Shown one piece after another: positions 1 through 8,911 of a DNA stretch of 64,000 bases. Source of the DNA: Planctomycetota bacterium (lineage in GTDB: Bacteria; Planctomycetota; Phycisphaerae; Sedimentisphaerales; Anaerobacaceae); NCBI GenBank assembly GCA_022563885.1, contig JADFMM010000001.1:1-64000 (forward strand), in the 5' to 3' direction. The translations under genes and the position numbers were made by a program. Numbering within the stretch: position 1 is the stretch's first letter; every line of letters starts with the position of its first letter. The notes beneath the pieces are model-generated. The model was not told the DNA's origin, did not search any database, and saw only the letters and a program-made list of their open reading frames with translations.

Positions 1-151
1 ACCCGATGGCCTAATGCCCTTCGTTAGCTATTTCGTGTACGGTGTACGGTAACGTGAACGACGCACATTGCAGTCGTGTTACCCTTGACTGAACCAAGCC
101 CAAAAAACAAATGCCATCCCATGGCTTGCGGAGGCAAAATAGCCACGATTC

Positions 152-757
152 TCAAACCAACGCCGCCAGAAATCGATCTGCAGAAATGAGGCGGACTCCT
201 CTGTGGTCACTATCGATTCCGGCTTTCCACACGACTTGATAGGCGAAAGGGATGTTGAGTCTCTGTGTGAAGTAGGTGAGATTCTGAGAGACCTTCTGAT
301 CGGCGAGTTTGGCTGCCACGCAGAACCAAGGAGCCGCGCATCATTAAATGAGTCATTTATCGCTCAGATTTGCGTCAGATTCAGTCGCGCCCGATTGAGC
401 GAAACCGGAGTTGTAGTTGTCCTACTGCGGAGGATTTTGCGATTGAGAAGCGGCTGAAGATGGCGTGAAGATGAGATGAGAAATGGTTCATTTAATGATG
501 CGCGGGTCCAAAGGCTGATTGTCGATGGTCACTAGAAAATCGACTTCCTTCTTGTCCACATTGCGCAGAAACGTCAGGTCCGCGCGATAGCCTTCGTATT
601 CATAAAGGTACTGGACGAATTTCAGGAGGTGGGAGGCCACCCTATTTTCAAAGCGAGCCGCCTTGTCGGGCACCTCGGACCAGTCCAACAGGTAGAGCTT
701 GGGTTCCTTCTTGATGGAGCGGATCTTTCGTTCCCGAAAGGGGTAGATTCGTCTTTT
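152..757 (-). pseudogene. DUF4143-type AAA ATPase gene, C-terminal part, split by a repeat
   Basis: Two minus-strand pieces together give the C-terminal half of a DUF4143-family ATPase. The upstream piece (about 757 to 510) reads YPFRERKIRSIKKEPKLYL, then WSEVPDKAARFENRVASHL and KEVDFLVTIDNQP. The downstream piece (about 329 to 152) resumes with WFCVAAKLADQKVSQNLTY and IPFAYQVVWKAG and ends RFLAALV. The 180-bp element at 330-509 lies exactly between P and W and brings in a stop (RIIK then TGA). The N-terminal ATPase half is missing: an in-frame TGA lies just upstream of 757. In this family such ATPases are often linked to toxin-antitoxin or mobile regions. This copy cannot be functional. Confidence 0.85.
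330..509 (+). mobile_element. Repeat class A, copy A1 (180 bp, MITE-like)
   Basis: The ends form an imperfect terminal inverted repeat of about 29 bp, GGAGCCGCGCATCATTAAAT on the left and its counterpart starting GGACCCGCGCATC on the right. The core carries GATTGAGCGAAACC, a GTAG-N5-CTAC hairpin and GCGATTGAGAAGCG. A second copy at 8169-8348 is inverted and differs at only about 8 of 180 positions. Removing the element plus AAA rejoins the DUF4143 reading frame exactly, so the boundaries are well defined. It encodes no transposase, so it would need one in trans. Confidence 0.85.
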
Positions 758-1172
758 TTTGCGTCAACGCAAATTTATTCGCTAGTTTTTTTGCGTTTGG
801 TGGAAAAAACACGAAGGCGTCGGGGCTGGTCCGGACGGTCAACCCGGTTGACCACCAAGGGCCGATTACGAGCACGAGCTGCGCTGAGTACGAGTACGAA
901 GCTGAAACCCGAAGACACACAGAGGTCGCAGAACGTTGCGTTTGCAGGCAGACTCCCGTTTTCCACGGGTGAGACCGCCCGCGAAAGCCGGTAGACCCAA
1001 GGCCGATCTCTACGTTGGTCCAGGTACGCATCCCAGATTTCTTGAGGGAAACTGCTTGCTCTCAGGGCTTCAGCAGGTTAAAGTTGCGACCGTAATTAGA
1101 AGGGCCCTGGAAGTGCCGTCTGCATAAGGGTCTTATACCAGGTGTACTCTCCCGCCATGAAAGGAAACTCTG
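758..1172. other. Non-coding stretch with degenerate CGAGTACGA-type repeats
   Basis: No convincing gene is visible. Around 860-900 a stretch reads CGATTACGAGCACGAG, then CGCTGAGTACGAGTACGAAG. A near match, CGCTGAGCACGAGCACGAAG, occurs near 33398. The interval also holds the upstream region of the peroxiredoxin gene. No promoter can be assigned safely. Confidence 0.4.
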
Positions 1173-1850
1173 ATGTCGTACCGTCTCTTCACCCTCGTCA
1201 CTGTCGTGAGTGCCCTCTTCTGTCTAACCTCCTGCAAGGACTCACCCTCATCTGATTCTGCCGAAGATCAAGCCCCCCCATCCGCCACTGAGCCGGTAGA
1301 AGAGCCAGTGGTCGAGCCCGTCGCTGAAGAACCCGTAGCCACGGAGCCGGTCGTGCGAACTCAAGCCCTTGCCATGGGCGAGACGGCCCCGGACTTTACG
1401 CTCTCGACGCCGGATCAGACGCCTTTTCATCTCGCAAAGCAACTGGAAGAAGGGCCCGTGGTACTCCTCGCCCTGCGGGGTTGGCCCGGTTACCAGTGTC
1501 CCATCTGCACCCGGCAGGTGGGAGCGTTCGTTGCCCAGGCCGATGCACTCGAGGCCGCCGGCGCGCACGTGGTGTTGGTCTATCCCGGTCCCGCCGAGCA
1601 GTTGGCGGAGCACGCCCAGGAGTTTGTCAGCGATACCACTCTGCCTGCCAATTTCTCATTCGTGATCGATTCGGACTTCGGCTTCACGAATCGCTACGGG
1701 CTGCGCTGGGACGAAGCAGGGGAAACGGCCTATCCTTCGACCTTTGTCATCGATACCCAGGGGATTGTCCAGTTCGCGAAGGTCAGCCAAAGTCACGAAG
1801 GGCGGGCCAAGATGGCCGATGTGCTGACGGCGTTGGGTGAGTTGAAGTAA
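1173..1850 (+). CDS. Peroxiredoxin-like (AhpC/TSA fold) lipoprotein
   Basis: A thiol peroxidase or thioredoxin-fold protein, probably anchored as a lipoprotein in the periplasm. The N-terminus is a type II signal peptide with lipobox LTSC, cysteine at about residue 21. A Glu/Pro/Val-rich linker follows (EPVEEPVVEPVAEEPVATEP, about 40-60), then an AhpC/TSA domain from about residue 67 (GETAPDFTLSTPD). The active-site region is RGWPGYQCPICTRQVG, with two cysteines in CPIC; this variant is typical of the peroxiredoxin-like family rather than classical AhpC. The C-terminal YPSTFVIDTQG fits the fold. It is convergent with the glycosyltransferase gene, 13 bp away. The substrate is unknown. Confidence 0.85.
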   Translation: MSYRLFTLVTVVSALFCLTSCKDSPSSDSAEDQAPPSATEPVEEPVVEPVAEEPVATEPVVRTQALAMGETAPDFTLSTPDQTPFHLAKQLEEGPVVLLALRGWPGYQCPICTRQVGAFVAQADALEAAGAHVVLVYPGPAEQLAEHAQEFVSDTTLPANFSFVIDSDFGFTNRYGLRWDEAGETAYPSTFVIDTQGIVQFAKVSQSHEGRAKMADVLTALGELK

Positions 1851-1863
1851 AAGAAGGGTGTGG

Positions 1864-3174
1864 TCACCCCGCGACGCGGTGCGTCTGCACAATCTCCTCA
1901 TAGAGATCCAACAGCTCTCGCGTCGTATCCCCGCTGTCAAACCGCGCTACGACGCCCTTTCTCCCTTGGCGACCGAGTTGCGCGGCCCGTTCGGGGTCGG
2001 CCAGCAGTGGTTTGAGGGCGTCGGCCAGGGCCGCGGGCGTCTGCTCCTGGTACAGGACACCGCCCTGGATCTGGGCCAACAGTTCCGAGAAGACGCCCGT
2101 GTCCGGCTGGACTACCGGTACCCCGGCGGCCCAGGCTTCCAAGACATAAAGACCGTAGGCAACGGGCCGTCTCTCGGGGACACTCATCACGCTGAGCGTC
2201 TGCAGGAAGCGGGCGCGATCCTGTTGATTGAACTCGGTGAGAAACTCGACATCCGCGCTGAGACCCAGCGCCGCGATACGCTGCTGGAGCTTGCGTACAT
2301 AGGCCTTGTCCTCGACGCTTCGGCCCCCGGCCAAACGCAGTCTGGCCTGGGCAAATGGCGGGTCCTGCTTGAGCAGGGCGAAGGCTTCGAGCAGCAGGTC
2401 CGCGCCCTTGGGGGGACAGAGTTGTGACAGGAAGCCGATGGTCGGCGCATCGGGGGCATCGGACCTGACCTCAAAGGCATCGACATCGATCCCGGCGCGT
2501 GCAACATGGATGCTGCCGGTGGCCAACCCCAGGCGCCGCTCCATGTGGTCGGCATAGTACCGGCTCACGGCCACGAAGGTGGTGACGTCCTGGGCCTTCT
2601 CTGCCAATATCTGCCAGGCCTGGTCCCGATAGGGCGGGATCAGATCATCGAGAAAACCATCTTCATCCTGGAGCAGACAGACGACCGGTATCCGCAGCCG
2701 CTCTTTGATCTGCCCTGCCAAGCCCAGCAAGAGGACATTGGAGAGACAGAGCAGATCCGGCTTGTTTTGGGGCTGTTCCAGCCAGTCGATGAGTTTGTGC
2801 AGTTCCTTGGCCTGGCGCCCTTCCTCCCCCTGCAACATGGAGAGCATCATCTCCCCCAGATCTCGGGCGCCAGTCATCCCCACACGCTTTCCCGCCCAGG
2901 TCAACAGACCGGTCTGGTCGAAGAGACGATCGATCCAGAGGGGCGTCCGGCGAAAGAGGGAAAACTTCTGCTGCAGGTAGACGTTGATGCCCCCAAAGAA
3001 GACACGGGTGGGCCGGCATTGTTCGACCTGGTCCAGATTCAGGGGCAGATAGAGCGGCATCATGAGGACTTCGTGACCGAGTTGCTGCATGGCCTTGACC
3101 AGGGCGACGTCACGCAGACAGTTCTCGCAGTAGAAGCTGCCTCCCGATCCCGGTGTCAGTTGGGCGATTTTCAT
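1864..3174 (-). CDS. GT4-family glycosyltransferase
   Basis: A 436-residue GT-B glycosyltransferase. The N-terminal domain starts MKIAQLTPGSGGSFYCENCL. The C-terminal nucleotide-sugar domain holds IGFLSQLCPPKGADLLLEAF and RLRLAGG, then a donor-site region EAWAAGVPVVQPDTGVFSEL, the usual position of the GT4 E-x7-E motif. Its ATG overlaps the stop of the DUF3179 gene (ATGA), so it is the last gene of the minus-strand group that begins near 8911. The acceptor is not known; the context suggests a small aromatic product or a cell-surface glycan. Confidence 0.85.
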   Translation of the reverse strand: MKIAQLTPGSGGSFYCENCLRDVALVKAMQQLGHEVLMMPLYLPLNLDQVEQCRPTRVFFGGINVYLQQKFSLFRRTPLWIDRLFDQTGLLTWAGKRVGMTGARDLGEMMLSMLQGEEGRQAKELHKLIDWLEQPQNKPDLLCLSNVLLLGLAGQIKERLRIPVVCLLQDEDGFLDDLIPPYRDQAWQILAEKAQDVTTFVAVSRYYADHMERRLGLATGSIHVARAGIDVDAFEVRSDAPDAPTIGFLSQLCPPKGADLLLEAFALLKQDPPFAQARLRLAGGRSVEDKAYVRKLQQRIAALGLSADVEFLTEFNQQDRARFLQTLSVMSVPERRPVAYGLYVLEAWAAGVPVVQPDTGVFSELLAQIQGGVLYQEQTPAALADALKPLLADPERAAQLGRQGRKGVVARFDSGDTTRELLDLYEEIVQTHRVAG

Positions 3175-5063
3175 GATTTTGGTTTCGTCCTCATGTCACT
3201 AGCCTCGACAAAGGCCGCGAGGTTTGACTGGAAGGTCTCGTCCTTCAGGAGCGGGGACCAGGTGATCTCGCTGTCGGGAAGTTGTCCCATTTCATAGTGC
3301 GGGTCGGCGTACATCAAGACCGGTGTCGAACGCAAGACCCAGGATCCCACCTGCAGGGCATGCGTGACTTCGGCGGCCACGATAGCCGCGCATTCGGGGT
3401 CGCGGCAGCGATAGAGGGCGAAGCGATCGCCTTCGATGGTGGCGGCGATGGCACTGAGCGTGCCGACGCGCAGTTGGCTGTGGGGGAGAAAGGCACAATC
3501 CACCAAGTCGTATCGCTTGCCCTCCAGATAACGGATAAGGGCAACAAAATGGCCCTCGCTCTCGACCGAGGGCATCAAGTCGGCGGCCCAACCGTCTGTG
3601 AGTTGCTTGGGCTGCACCAGCGGGGACCAGGGGGTCTCGTTGTCGGGGTAGTGAACCGTCTGAGTCGGTTCGGCAAAGCGCTTCACCGGATCGGACTCCA
3701 CCACGAAGGACCCCATGCGCAGGGCCCGCTTGCGCGCTGTCTTGGGGTCGAAGGGCCGGCAAAACCAGGCCCCCTGCAGGACCACGTAGTCTTGGGCGGC
3801 CGCGGCCGATGCGAACCGGTAGAGATTCAATCGGTCTTCTCCCTGGAAGACACAGATGCCCTCATGCGCCTCATGCGGCAGGGCCAGCTCTAATGCGACA
3901 TGGGAGAAGGTGAGTTTCGACTCCAGGGTGGCCAGTCGCTTGAGCACGGCTGCAAAGACCTCGACCTGGGGATAGGCCGGGAAGTTTGGATAATGGGGCT
4001 GCGGCTCGGACGAGAGGAAGAGTTCCGTCTGGGGATGGGGATAGATCCAGGCATGCCAACGGACATACTGCCAGCGCAGGGGCTGAAGGCCTTCGCCTGC
4101 CAGTGGACCCGAGGTGGCTCGGCCTTCGATGCTCCAGCAGGAACCGGTATCCAGGTCCCGAATCTCGCCCTGGTCCAGCTCGAAACTCAGCAGGCGGTCT
4201 CCCAGGAGGCGGCAAAAGGCCGACATGGTGACCTGTTCGGGAGCGGGACCGGCCAGCACCAGGATCGGACAGCCGCCCAGGTCGTCCTCGACCAGGCCGC
4301 CCTCCCGCTTCACCTCGGCCAGGGGGTAGGCACGGATACCGGCGTCCACGTTGATTCCGAGGACCATTTCGTTCTCCGGGTATTGATGGTCGAAGCAACC
4401 GGTGATGGTCTTGGCCAGGGGCGGGTCCATGCCCGGTCGGGAGAAGTACTCCTCGCGACCGTGGCCGTGCCGCGCGTCTCGATGATGGGGGTCCTTCGGC
4501 GCGGTCATGACGTCGGTCTCCGGGTGGGCGGTCATCCAGGCCTTCCAGGTCATGTGGTAGGTGGGTATCTGCTCGAGGAAGCGACCCTTCTGCGGCCCAT
4601 CGATGGCGACGCCTTCATAGTGCAGCCAGAGGCTGTGCGGCTCCGCCTTCTTTCCTCGTCTGCGGTTGACCATGGAGAGAGAGGCGTTGTACATGCCCAT
4701 CGCGCTGAACTTGGCCGCCTGACCATTGACCTCGGACACAAAGGCGGAACCCGATTGGCAGCGTTCACAGGTACTGAAGAGGATCGGCTTATCGGCGATC
4801 CTGTCGTTGATCATGTGGTAGTTGTCGGTGATCCAAAGAGGATAGGCACGACACTGGCCGGCGTATTCGAGACCCACCACGTAGTCGTCCGGCCGCATGT
4901 GACAGGCCTCATCGACCGAGACAAACTCGGGACGGTCCCAGCTGGCGATCAGTTTGCCGATATGCTGAGGGATCTCAAAATTTGCGGCGATCGTAGGGTC
5001 GTGGGGCGCCAGGCGGGCGGCCGCGATCTCGCTGCAGCCCAGGCCTAGATCGGCCAGGGTCAT
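3171..5063 (-). CDS. DUF3179 domain-containing protein
   Basis: A protein of about 630 residues. I chose the start MTLADLGLG at 5063 because its ATG overlaps the TGA of the upstream ligase gene (ATGA). The middle has the DUF3179 hallmarks: FVSVDEACHMRPDDYVVGLE, AYPLWITDNYHMINDRI, STCERCQSGSAF, and later DLDTGSCWSIEGRATSGPL followed by WYP-type HPQTEL. The C-terminal 230 residues contain two similar segments of about 100 residues (LNLYRFASAAAAQDYVVLQG and DRFALYRCRDPECAAIVAAE), which looks like a small duplicated domain. No signal peptide is evident. The function of DUF3179 is unknown. Confidence 0.85.
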   Translation of the reverse strand: MTLADLGLGCSEIAAARLAPHDPTIAANFEIPQHIGKLIASWDRPEFVSVDEACHMRPDDYVVGLEYAGQCRAYPLWITDNYHMINDRIADKPILFSTCERCQSGSAFVSEVNGQAAKFSAMGMYNASLSMVNRRRGKKAEPHSLWLHYEGVAIDGPQKGRFLEQIPTYHMTWKAWMTAHPETDVMTAPKDPHHRDARHGHGREEYFSRPGMDPPLAKTITGCFDHQYPENEMVLGINVDAGIRAYPLAEVKREGGLVEDDLGGCPILVLAGPAPEQVTMSAFCRLLGDRLLSFELDQGEIRDLDTGSCWSIEGRATSGPLAGEGLQPLRWQYVRWHAWIYPHPQTELFLSSEPQPHYPNFPAYPQVEVFAAVLKRLATLESKLTFSHVALELALPHEAHEGICVFQGEDRLNLYRFASAAAAQDYVVLQGAWFCRPFDPKTARKRALRMGSFVVESDPVKRFAEPTQTVHYPDNETPWSPLVQPKQLTDGWAADLMPSVESEGHFVALIRYLEGKRYDLVDCAFLPHSQLRVGTLSAIAATIEGDRFALYRCRDPECAAIVAAEVTHALQVGSWVLRSTPVLMYADPHYEMGQLPDSEITWSPLLKDETFQSNLAAFVEASDMRTKPKS

Positions 5064-6310
5064 GAGTCGACTCCTCGGCATTCGGCCAGCTTGATCCACC
5101 GTTTCGCCTTCATCTCGTAGCGCGGCAGGCTGCCCGCAGCCGCCAAGTCCACGGGGACCCGCAGAGTGAGCGTGCGTTGGATCCGCTGTTGCAGGTCCCG
5201 GCAGACCGACTCGCCGGCTTGGGCTTCGATGGTGATCTTCATCTCGGCCAGGTCTTCGGCCGTCCTAAGTTCCACTTGGTACTCCTCGATGCCGCCGGTC
5301 GCATAGACCAGTTCTTCGATGACGCTGGGAAAGACGTTAACGCCGCGAATGATGGCCATGTCGTCCTTGCGTCCCAGGATGCCGCCCAGCAGGCAGAGTT
5401 CGACGCTGCCGCAGGCGCAGGGCAGGCGGCGTTCGGCCCGAACCACGTCGCCGGTCCTGTAGCGCAGTAGCGGTGAGCCGGTACGACGTAGCGTCGTAAG
5501 GATCAACTCGTCGTCGATCACCTCCGGATAGTGGGCGTCTTCCATCACGTGCAAGACACCGGGTTCGGCCGGGCATGCATAGCTGACCGGACCGACCTCG
5601 GTCATGCCATGGTGATCGAAGACACGGGCACCCTGCCAGAGATGCGAAATATGCTTGCGGGTAGCGGGGATGCTTCCCCCCGGCTCGCCTGCCACCACGA
5701 TGCGACGGACATTCAACTCGCCCATGTCGATGCCTTCCTGTTGAGCGACGCGGGCCAGGCGAATGGCGTAGGTGGGGGTGCAGCAGAGGACCTCGGCCTG
5801 GGTGTCCACCAGCAGCCGCAGCCGAGCCTCGGAGGAGAGCCCGCCGGCAGGAATTCCCATGTGGCCCATCTTCATGGCGGCGTCATAGGCGGTCCAGAAG
5901 CCCAGGAAGGGGCCGAAGGAAAACGCGAAGAAGACCCGCTGCCCGCCTGTCACCCCGGCGGCGGTAAAGACACGAGCCCAGCAGTCCAGCAGGACATCCC
6001 ATGATTCCCGGGTATCGAGCCAGATCATGGGATGACTGGTGCTGCCGCTGGTACGATGGAATCGGACGTAGCGTTCCCTAGGATAGGTGAGATTGCTGCC
6101 GAAGGGTGGATGAGCAAGCTGGTCTTCGGTCCACTCCTTCCGGGTCGTGAAGGGCATGCGCTCGCTGAACTGCTCGAGCGTCATTCTGTCGAGATCGAGT
6201 CCTGCGTCCTTGAGCCTCGGGGTGTAGAAGGCATTGCCCGGGATCAAGTCCTGGCACAGGGTGCGAAGCGCTTCGGTCTGCCCCTGCCTGAGGACCCCGA
6301 CATCATTCAT
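5060..6310 (-). CDS. Phenylacetate-CoA ligase (PaaK)-like adenylating enzyme
   Basis: An acyl/aryl-adenylating enzyme of the PaaK branch, about 416 residues. Signature pieces are RFHRTSGSTSHPMIWLDTRE (P-loop-like TSGST), VFDHHGMTEVGPVSYACPAE, LLRYRTGDVV and the C-terminal lid with RGVNVFPSVIEELV. The start at 6310 (MNDVGVLRQGQ) overlaps the end of the permease gene. The family activates phenylacetate or other aryl acids as CoA thioesters with ATP. The nearby chorismate-lyase-like gene makes an aryl acid such as 4-hydroxybenzoate a reasonable substrate (inference). Confidence 0.85.
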   Translation of the reverse strand: MNDVGVLRQGQTEALRTLCQDLIPGNAFYTPRLKDAGLDLDRMTLEQFSERMPFTTRKEWTEDQLAHPPFGSNLTYPRERYVRFHRTSGSTSHPMIWLDTRESWDVLLDCWARVFTAAGVTGGQRVFFAFSFGPFLGFWTAYDAAMKMGHMGIPAGGLSSEARLRLLVDTQAEVLCCTPTYAIRLARVAQQEGIDMGELNVRRIVVAGEPGGSIPATRKHISHLWQGARVFDHHGMTEVGPVSYACPAEPGVLHVMEDAHYPEVIDDELILTTLRRTGSPLLRYRTGDVVRAERRLPCACGSVELCLLGGILGRKDDMAIIRGVNVFPSVIEELVYATGGIEEYQVELRTAEDLAEMKITIEAQAGESVCRDLQQRIQRTLTLRVPVDLAAAGSLPRYEMKAKRWIKLAECRGVDS

Positions 6311-6863
6311 TGGCAGTGTCCCCCGTTGCATGGGCCGCTGCCCGGGCCGCCGGGGGTGCCGCAGCGCCCGGCGTCGGCTTGTAGAGCGTGACGAGCGATG
6401 CGCCGATGACGGCCAAGAGAATGCCCGCGAAGAAGGGAAGCGGTATGGATTTCCAGCCGCCTTGAGGCGGATGGAGGGTCAGGGCGACGATGGCGTTGAC
6501 GATGGGCGCACCGGCGAAGATGATAGTCATCACGGTGGCCGGCGTTCCCTTGGCCCCGAAGGCGAGCAAGACGCAGAAGGCACCGGCCGCTCCGACCAGG
6601 CCCGCAATCAGCGACCAGGACATGCCCTTCATGGGAAAGGACCAGGAGGCGCCCTTGGCGACGAGCATGCCGGCCGGCGCCAGGACCGCCACCAGGAAAT
6701 AGGCCAGTCCCACCCAGAGGAAGGCCTTGTAGCGGCCATTCACCGGGTCTGCCATGCCGATCTGCCCGGAGTGCAGAAAGACGCCATAGAGTCCCCAGAA
6801 GAGCACTGTCATCAGTGCGAAGATCAGCCACATCATTCCACCGCTTGCGCTTGGGTTCGGCAT
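6303..6863 (-). CDS. Small EamA/DMT-like membrane protein
   Basis: A 186-residue protein with about five hydrophobic segments (MMWLIFALMTVLFWGLYGVF, FLWVGLAYFLVAVLAPAGML, LIAGLVGAAGAFCVLLAFGA, VMTIIFAGAPIVNAIVAL, PFFAGILLAVIGASLVTLY) and an Ala-rich tail. This is the size of a half EamA transporter that would work as a dimer. It lies between the flavoprotein and ligase genes with short or overlapping junctions, so it may carry a substrate or product of the cluster. Substrate and direction cannot be told from sequence. Confidence 0.75.
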   Translation of the reverse strand: MPNPSASGGMMWLIFALMTVLFWGLYGVFLHSGQIGMADPVNGRYKAFLWVGLAYFLVAVLAPAGMLVAKGASWSFPMKGMSWSLIAGLVGAAGAFCVLLAFGAKGTPATVMTIIFAGAPIVNAIVALTLHPPQGGWKSIPLPFFAGILLAVIGASLVTLYKPTPGAAAPPAARAAAHATGDTANE

Positions 6864-6883
6864 TGAGTCGTCTCCTAAACTAA

Positions 6884-8137
6884 TTACATCTTGGCCCGTC
6901 CATGTGTAATGGCATCCGGCAAATCGAGGAACTCAGACAGTCCGCGATTCAACTCGCTGAAGTCCCGGTCCAGATGACCAATCAGACAGTCCGTGATGGC
7001 CCCCTTGAGGTGGGGGTGTTTGGTAATAATCTGTTTGAAGCTGAAGTCCCGTGCGTAGAAGGCGTAGACCAGGCGCCTGAGAATTTCAATCCGCGTGCAC
7101 ATGGTCTCACCGTAGCTCCGGAATCGTTTGCCCGAAAGGTCATCCTGGGCGAAGCCCTCGATGATGGCGTCCGCCGCCAATTCGCCGCTCACCAGGGCCA
7201 GGTAGAGGCCGGTCGAGAAGACCGGATCGAGGAAGGAGAGCGCGTCCCCCACCAAGACCAGGCCCGCCTTGGCGCAGTATCTGGCACGATAGGATGTGTG
7301 CACGCAGGCGTAGTAATCGCCTTCGACCCTTCCCGGGGCAAGGTGCTCTCGAATCCAGACGTTCTTACCCACCTCACGCTTGAAGATGGTGGCAAGGTCG
7401 CCGGTGTCTCGGTAGAGATAGTCCCGGTCCCCCACCGCCCCGACGCTGACGAGATCGTCGCGGAGGGGGATGTACCAGAACCAGTTCTTGCCCTCCAGAT
7501 AGGTGATGGTCGTGGCCCCCTCGTCGCGTCCCGGATCGCGTTTGGCGCCTCGGTAGTAGGCCCAGATAGCCCACTTTTTCAGGCCCTTATCGTCGATGCG
7601 CCACTTGAGGTTTCGCATGGCGAGTCCCGCCCCCCCGCTGGCATCGACCGTCATCCGGGCGACAAATGGCTGCGATCCGCCTGGGCCGTCCGAGCACTCC
7701 ACTCCGACGGTCCTGTCCCCCTCTTCGATGAGCCTCTCGGCCCGCAGGCCTTCAAAAACCTCGACGCCGTGCTCGCGGGCGTTGTCCATTAGGCTCGCGT
7801 CGAACACGTCCCGCGTCACCTGCCAGGTCTGGGCGCAGGGATGATCCAGGTGCTCGGAGAAGTAGAAGGGTTGTGACTGCCTGCCGCTGCGGCCCACGAA
7901 CTGAACGCTGTACTTCTTGGGGAAATCCAGGGCCGCCATCTTCTCGATCATGCCAATACGCGCCAGAGGAAAGTAGTTGTAGGGAATCATCGACTCCCCG
8001 ACCTTGTAGCGGGGAAACCTCTGCCCTTCGATCAGCGCGACACGCAAATCGGCATCGGCCAAAACCGTTGCCGCCGTCAGTCCCGCGGGACCGCCGCCCA
8101 CGACAAGGCAGTCGTACTCTCTCGTTGCGCTCGCCAT
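6884..8137 (-). CDS. FAD-dependent oxidoreductase, flavin-halogenase-like
   Basis: A flavoprotein of about 417 residues. The start is placed at MASATREYDCLVVGGGPAGL; the 13 residues upstream run towards the inserted repeat A2. The N-terminal GGGPAGL Rossmann motif binds FAD, followed by GESMIPYNYFPLARIG. A NWFWYIPL segment resembles the GWxWxIP signature of flavin-dependent halogenases, and LVGDALSFLDPVFSTGLYLA is the second FAD motif. The family covers halogenases, geranylgeranyl-reductase-like enzymes and aryl hydroxylases. A halogenating role is only a possibility, since the W-x-W-x-I-P motif starts with N instead of G. It lies in the same direction as the ligase and chorismate-lyase-like genes. 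Confidence 0.8.
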   Translation of the reverse strand: MASATREYDCLVVGGGPAGLTAATVLADADLRVALIEGQRFPRYKVGESMIPYNYFPLARIGMIEKMAALDFPKKYSVQFVGRSGRQSQPFYFSEHLDHPCAQTWQVTRDVFDASLMDNAREHGVEVFEGLRAERLIEEGDRTVGVECSDGPGGSQPFVARMTVDASGGAGLAMRNLKWRIDDKGLKKWAIWAYYRGAKRDPGRDEGATTITYLEGKNWFWYIPLRDDLVSVGAVGDRDYLYRDTGDLATIFKREVGKNVWIREHLAPGRVEGDYYACVHTSYRARYCAKAGLVLVGDALSFLDPVFSTGLYLALVSGELAADAIIEGFAQDDLSGKRFRSYGETMCTRIEILRRLVYAFYARDFSFKQIITKHPHLKGAITDCLIGHLDRDFSELNRGLSEFLDLPDAITHGRAKM

Positions 8138-8168
8138 CGCTAGTCTTTTCCGAATTCTTCTTCGCTTA

Positions 8169-8348
8169 GGAACCACGCATCATTAAATGATCCATTTCTC
8201 ATCTCATCTTCGCGTCATCTTCAGCCGCTTCTCAATCGCGAAATCCTCCGCAGTAGGACAACTACAACTCTGGTTTCGCTCAATCGGGCGCGACTGAATC
8301 TGACGCAAATCTGAGCGATAAATGACTCATTTAATGATGTGCGGCTCC
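8169..8348 (-). mobile_element. Repeat class A, copy A2 (180 bp, MITE-like)
   Basis: An inverted copy of A1 with the same length and about 95% identity, bounded by GGAACCACGCATCATTAAAT and GATGTGCGGCTCC. Its right end lies inside the reading frame of the chorismate-lyase-like gene and supplies that gene's last six codons and stop (EPHIIK then TGA). It separates this gene from the flavoprotein gene, with which it was probably once closely linked. Confidence 0.85.
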
Positions 8349-8911
8349 AGCGGTGGAAGGATTTCAAACACCGCGGCAATCGCATGCCCGTTGGGGGCCA
8401 CCAGCCGGTGTCGTCGCCCGAAGAGATCCGAGGAGACGGACACGCCAAAGATGTCGGAGAAGAAGGCCGCCGGTCGCATCTTGAAGTACCTGAGCGTTTC
8501 GACGGAGTGGGGACAGTCGCAGCGCTTCAAGACCGTGCCCAAGGGCAGCTTGGCCTCCCTGATCAGTTTTGACGCCTCCTCAGGCAGGTAACGATGAAAG
8601 ACCCAACTCGCGCCATACTCGACCGCGTGGTCATCCGACTGACGACGCAAGATGACCTCCCGACTCGTTTCTTGCTCATCCTGCACCATGTTGAGTGGGT
8701 CGATATAGACGGGCCCGGCGTGGAAGGCCTCCAGCGTCGACGTCATGTTCCGATCATGGACCAACAGCTTCCGGTAGGGCTGCGGAATGTCCTTAGCGGT
8801 CAATGGGGTAATGTCAGGGATTTTGCGCCCGTTGCTCGCGTAGAAGGCGTTCAACGGCCAGAGCGGGGATTTGCTCTGCTCAGGCAGGTCGTCCGGATAG
8901 GCCAGGTTCAC
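8327..8911 (-). CDS. Chorismate pyruvate-lyase-like protein (UbiC/DUF98 fold)
   Basis: A 194-residue protein with the layout of chorismate-lyase-like proteins: LLVHDRNMTSTLEAFHAGPV, then VEYGASWVFHRYLPEEASKL, PLGTVLKRCDCPHS, MRPAAFFSDIFGV, and the closing LFGRRHRLVAPNGHAIAAVFEILPP. Family members cleave chorismate to 4-hydroxybenzoate and pyruvate. Assignment is by motif spacing and is moderate. The family-type C-terminus EILPP is followed by six residues encoded by inserted repeat A2, so the natural end was altered slightly. It heads the minus-strand group running down to the glycosyltransferase. Confidence 0.7.
   Translation of the reverse strand: MNLAYPDDLPEQSKSPLWPLNAFYASNGRKIPDITPLTAKDIPQPYRKLLVHDRNMTSTLEAFHAGPVYIDPLNMVQDEQETSREVILRRQSDDHAVEYGASWVFHRYLPEEASKLIREAKLPLGTVLKRCDCPHSVETLRYFKMRPAAFFSDIFGVSVSSDLFGRRHRLVAPNGHAIAAVFEILPPLEPHIIK

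Noticed and set aside
203-457. 84-residue plus-strand frame as a gene
   Set aside because: Its 3' half lies in repeat A1 and its 5' half is antisense to the DUF4143 C-terminus; the same peptide reappears in A2.
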